Part shown: in pieces, positions 13,813 to 14,352 of the stretch
Layout: each line of letters opens with the position of its first letter
Numbering within the stretch: position 1 is the first letter of the stretch
NCBI GenBank assembly: GCA_003526525.1
Contig: DPVV01000131.1
Span: 740 to 15,091, forward strand
Reading direction: 5' to 3'
DNA: 14,352 nucleotides
Origin: Lachnoclostridium phytofermentans
GTDB taxonomy: Bacteria > Bacillota > Clostridia > Lachnospirales > Lachnospiraceae
Translations under genes and position numbers: made by a program
Notes under the pieces: model-generated
Told to the model about the DNA's origin: nothing
Databases searched by the model: none
Seen by the model: the letters and a program-made list of their open reading frames with translations, nothing else

Positions 13813-14258
13813 ACATAATTATTGTTAGATGAAAAATTGATAGTTAGTGATAGATAATTAAATAATACTTATTATGAGATAAAAATATTGACGTAATAGT
13901 TATCTTTTAGCATCATAGCCTAAATATAACTAGGCTCTCAATTTTTTTCATTCTATTTGAGATATATAAAAATCTATTACATTTTAAAGATATGTAAAAA
14001 TTAACCACGTTCTAAAACCGATTTTAAGCATAGCAAAATAAAAAATAGGTAATCTCCTATGGCTAGACTAAGAAAGTGCTTAAATAAAAGAAATAAAGCG
14101 TAAGATTGTGATTTGGTGCAAATTATGATATTTTTACTTGTAAGTGATGATTGTCACCTGTATCATATCAATTACCAGGTGATAATGATATATAGAGAGC
14201 AATTCAAAAAATTGGTATTGATTCAAACAATTAAGAGTAAATTATTCGTAGTAAAAAC
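13813..14258. other. intergenic stretch without recognisable genes
   Basis: I see no coding sequence on either strand. A small stem AGCCTA/TAGGCT (13917-13922, 13931-13936) followed by CTCAATTTTTTT may be a plus-strand terminator. TCACCTG/CAGGTGA (14154-14160, 14176-14182) is a 7-bp inverted pair. Confidence 0.4.
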
Positions 14259-14298
14259 AAGAAAAAGACTGAGGCTAAAAAGCTCCAGTCTTTTTCTT
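14259..14298. terminator. strong bidirectional hairpin terminator
   Basis: AAGAAAAAGACTG (14259-14271) pairs perfectly with CAGTCTTTTTCTT (14286-14298). The stem ends in T-rich arms on both strands. No gene in the window reads into it, so it probably ends a minus-strand gene beyond the right edge. Confidence 0.75.
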
Positions 14299-14352
14299 CA
14301 ATCATATTTCAATAATTTATTAAATATCATAAAATCAATTCTAACAAAAAAG

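Noticed and set aside
1-14352. tRNA, rRNA or known riboswitch
   Set aside because: I found no cloverleaf, rRNA-like conserved segment or recognisable riboswitch core on either strand by eye; a covariance-model search would settle it.

Overview
The window is AT-rich DNA with strong AAGGAGG-type ribosome binding sites, an ECF sigma/DUF4367 anti-sigma pair, a secreted family 11 xylanase, a lipoprotein with a SUMF1 fold and a GntP permease next to a MOFRL glycerate kinase. This gene content points to a plant-fibre-degrading anaerobic Firmicute, most likely a Lachnospiraceae relative of Lachnoclostridium phytofermentans. That placement is inferred from gene content only. The window holds full-length genes mixed with broken genes, small ORFs and mobile-element remnants, so much of it looks like accessory DNA.

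Layout: (1) 3-2030 is a complete IS30-family insertion sequence with imperfect terminal repeats, a DDE transposase and an overlapping aromatic-rich second gene. It ends 6 bases beyond the stop codon of the next gene. (2) 2037-3247 (minus) is an ECF sigma factor with its overlapping membrane anti-sigma factor, preceded by a structured leader and a sigma-A-like promoter. (3) 3591-5147 is mostly decay: a Ymh/TIGR02391-type HEPN protein gene broken by shifts and stops, a tyrosine-recombinase-like C-terminal fragment, an isolated long hairpin, and a ribosome binding site that drives only three codons. (4) 5148-6101 (minus) is an APH-fold kinase with an in-frame 21-bp tandem duplication. (5) 6198-6895 (plus) has an orphan coding fragment and a small membrane protein interrupted by, or followed directly by, an in-frame stop, closed by a good terminator. 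(6) 6955-8691 (minus) carries a SUMF1-domain lipoprotein and a GH11 endoxylanase, each apparently its own transcription unit. (7) 8692-9633 has no convincing gene but contains 21-bp repeats and several small palindromes leading into the promoter of (8), the 9634-12317 glycerate operon: permease, intercistronic hairpin, glycerate 2-kinase. (9) 12519-13016 (minus) is a two-helix membrane protein of unknown role. (10) 13087-13812 (minus) is a 193-residue tyrosine recombinase whose upstream region holds a perfect 13-8-13 palindrome resembling a lox site, plus two more half-sites around its promoter. (11) 13813-14352 has no gene and ends with a strong hairpin terminator.

Genes that clearly work together: the sigma/anti-sigma pair (signal-responsive transcription), and the permease/kinase pair (uptake of glycerate or a similar sugar acid and its phosphorylation into glycolysis). 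The xylanase acts outside the cell on xylan. The strongest candidate for something not yet described is the mini-recombinase with its lox-like palindrome and promoter-embedded half-sites.
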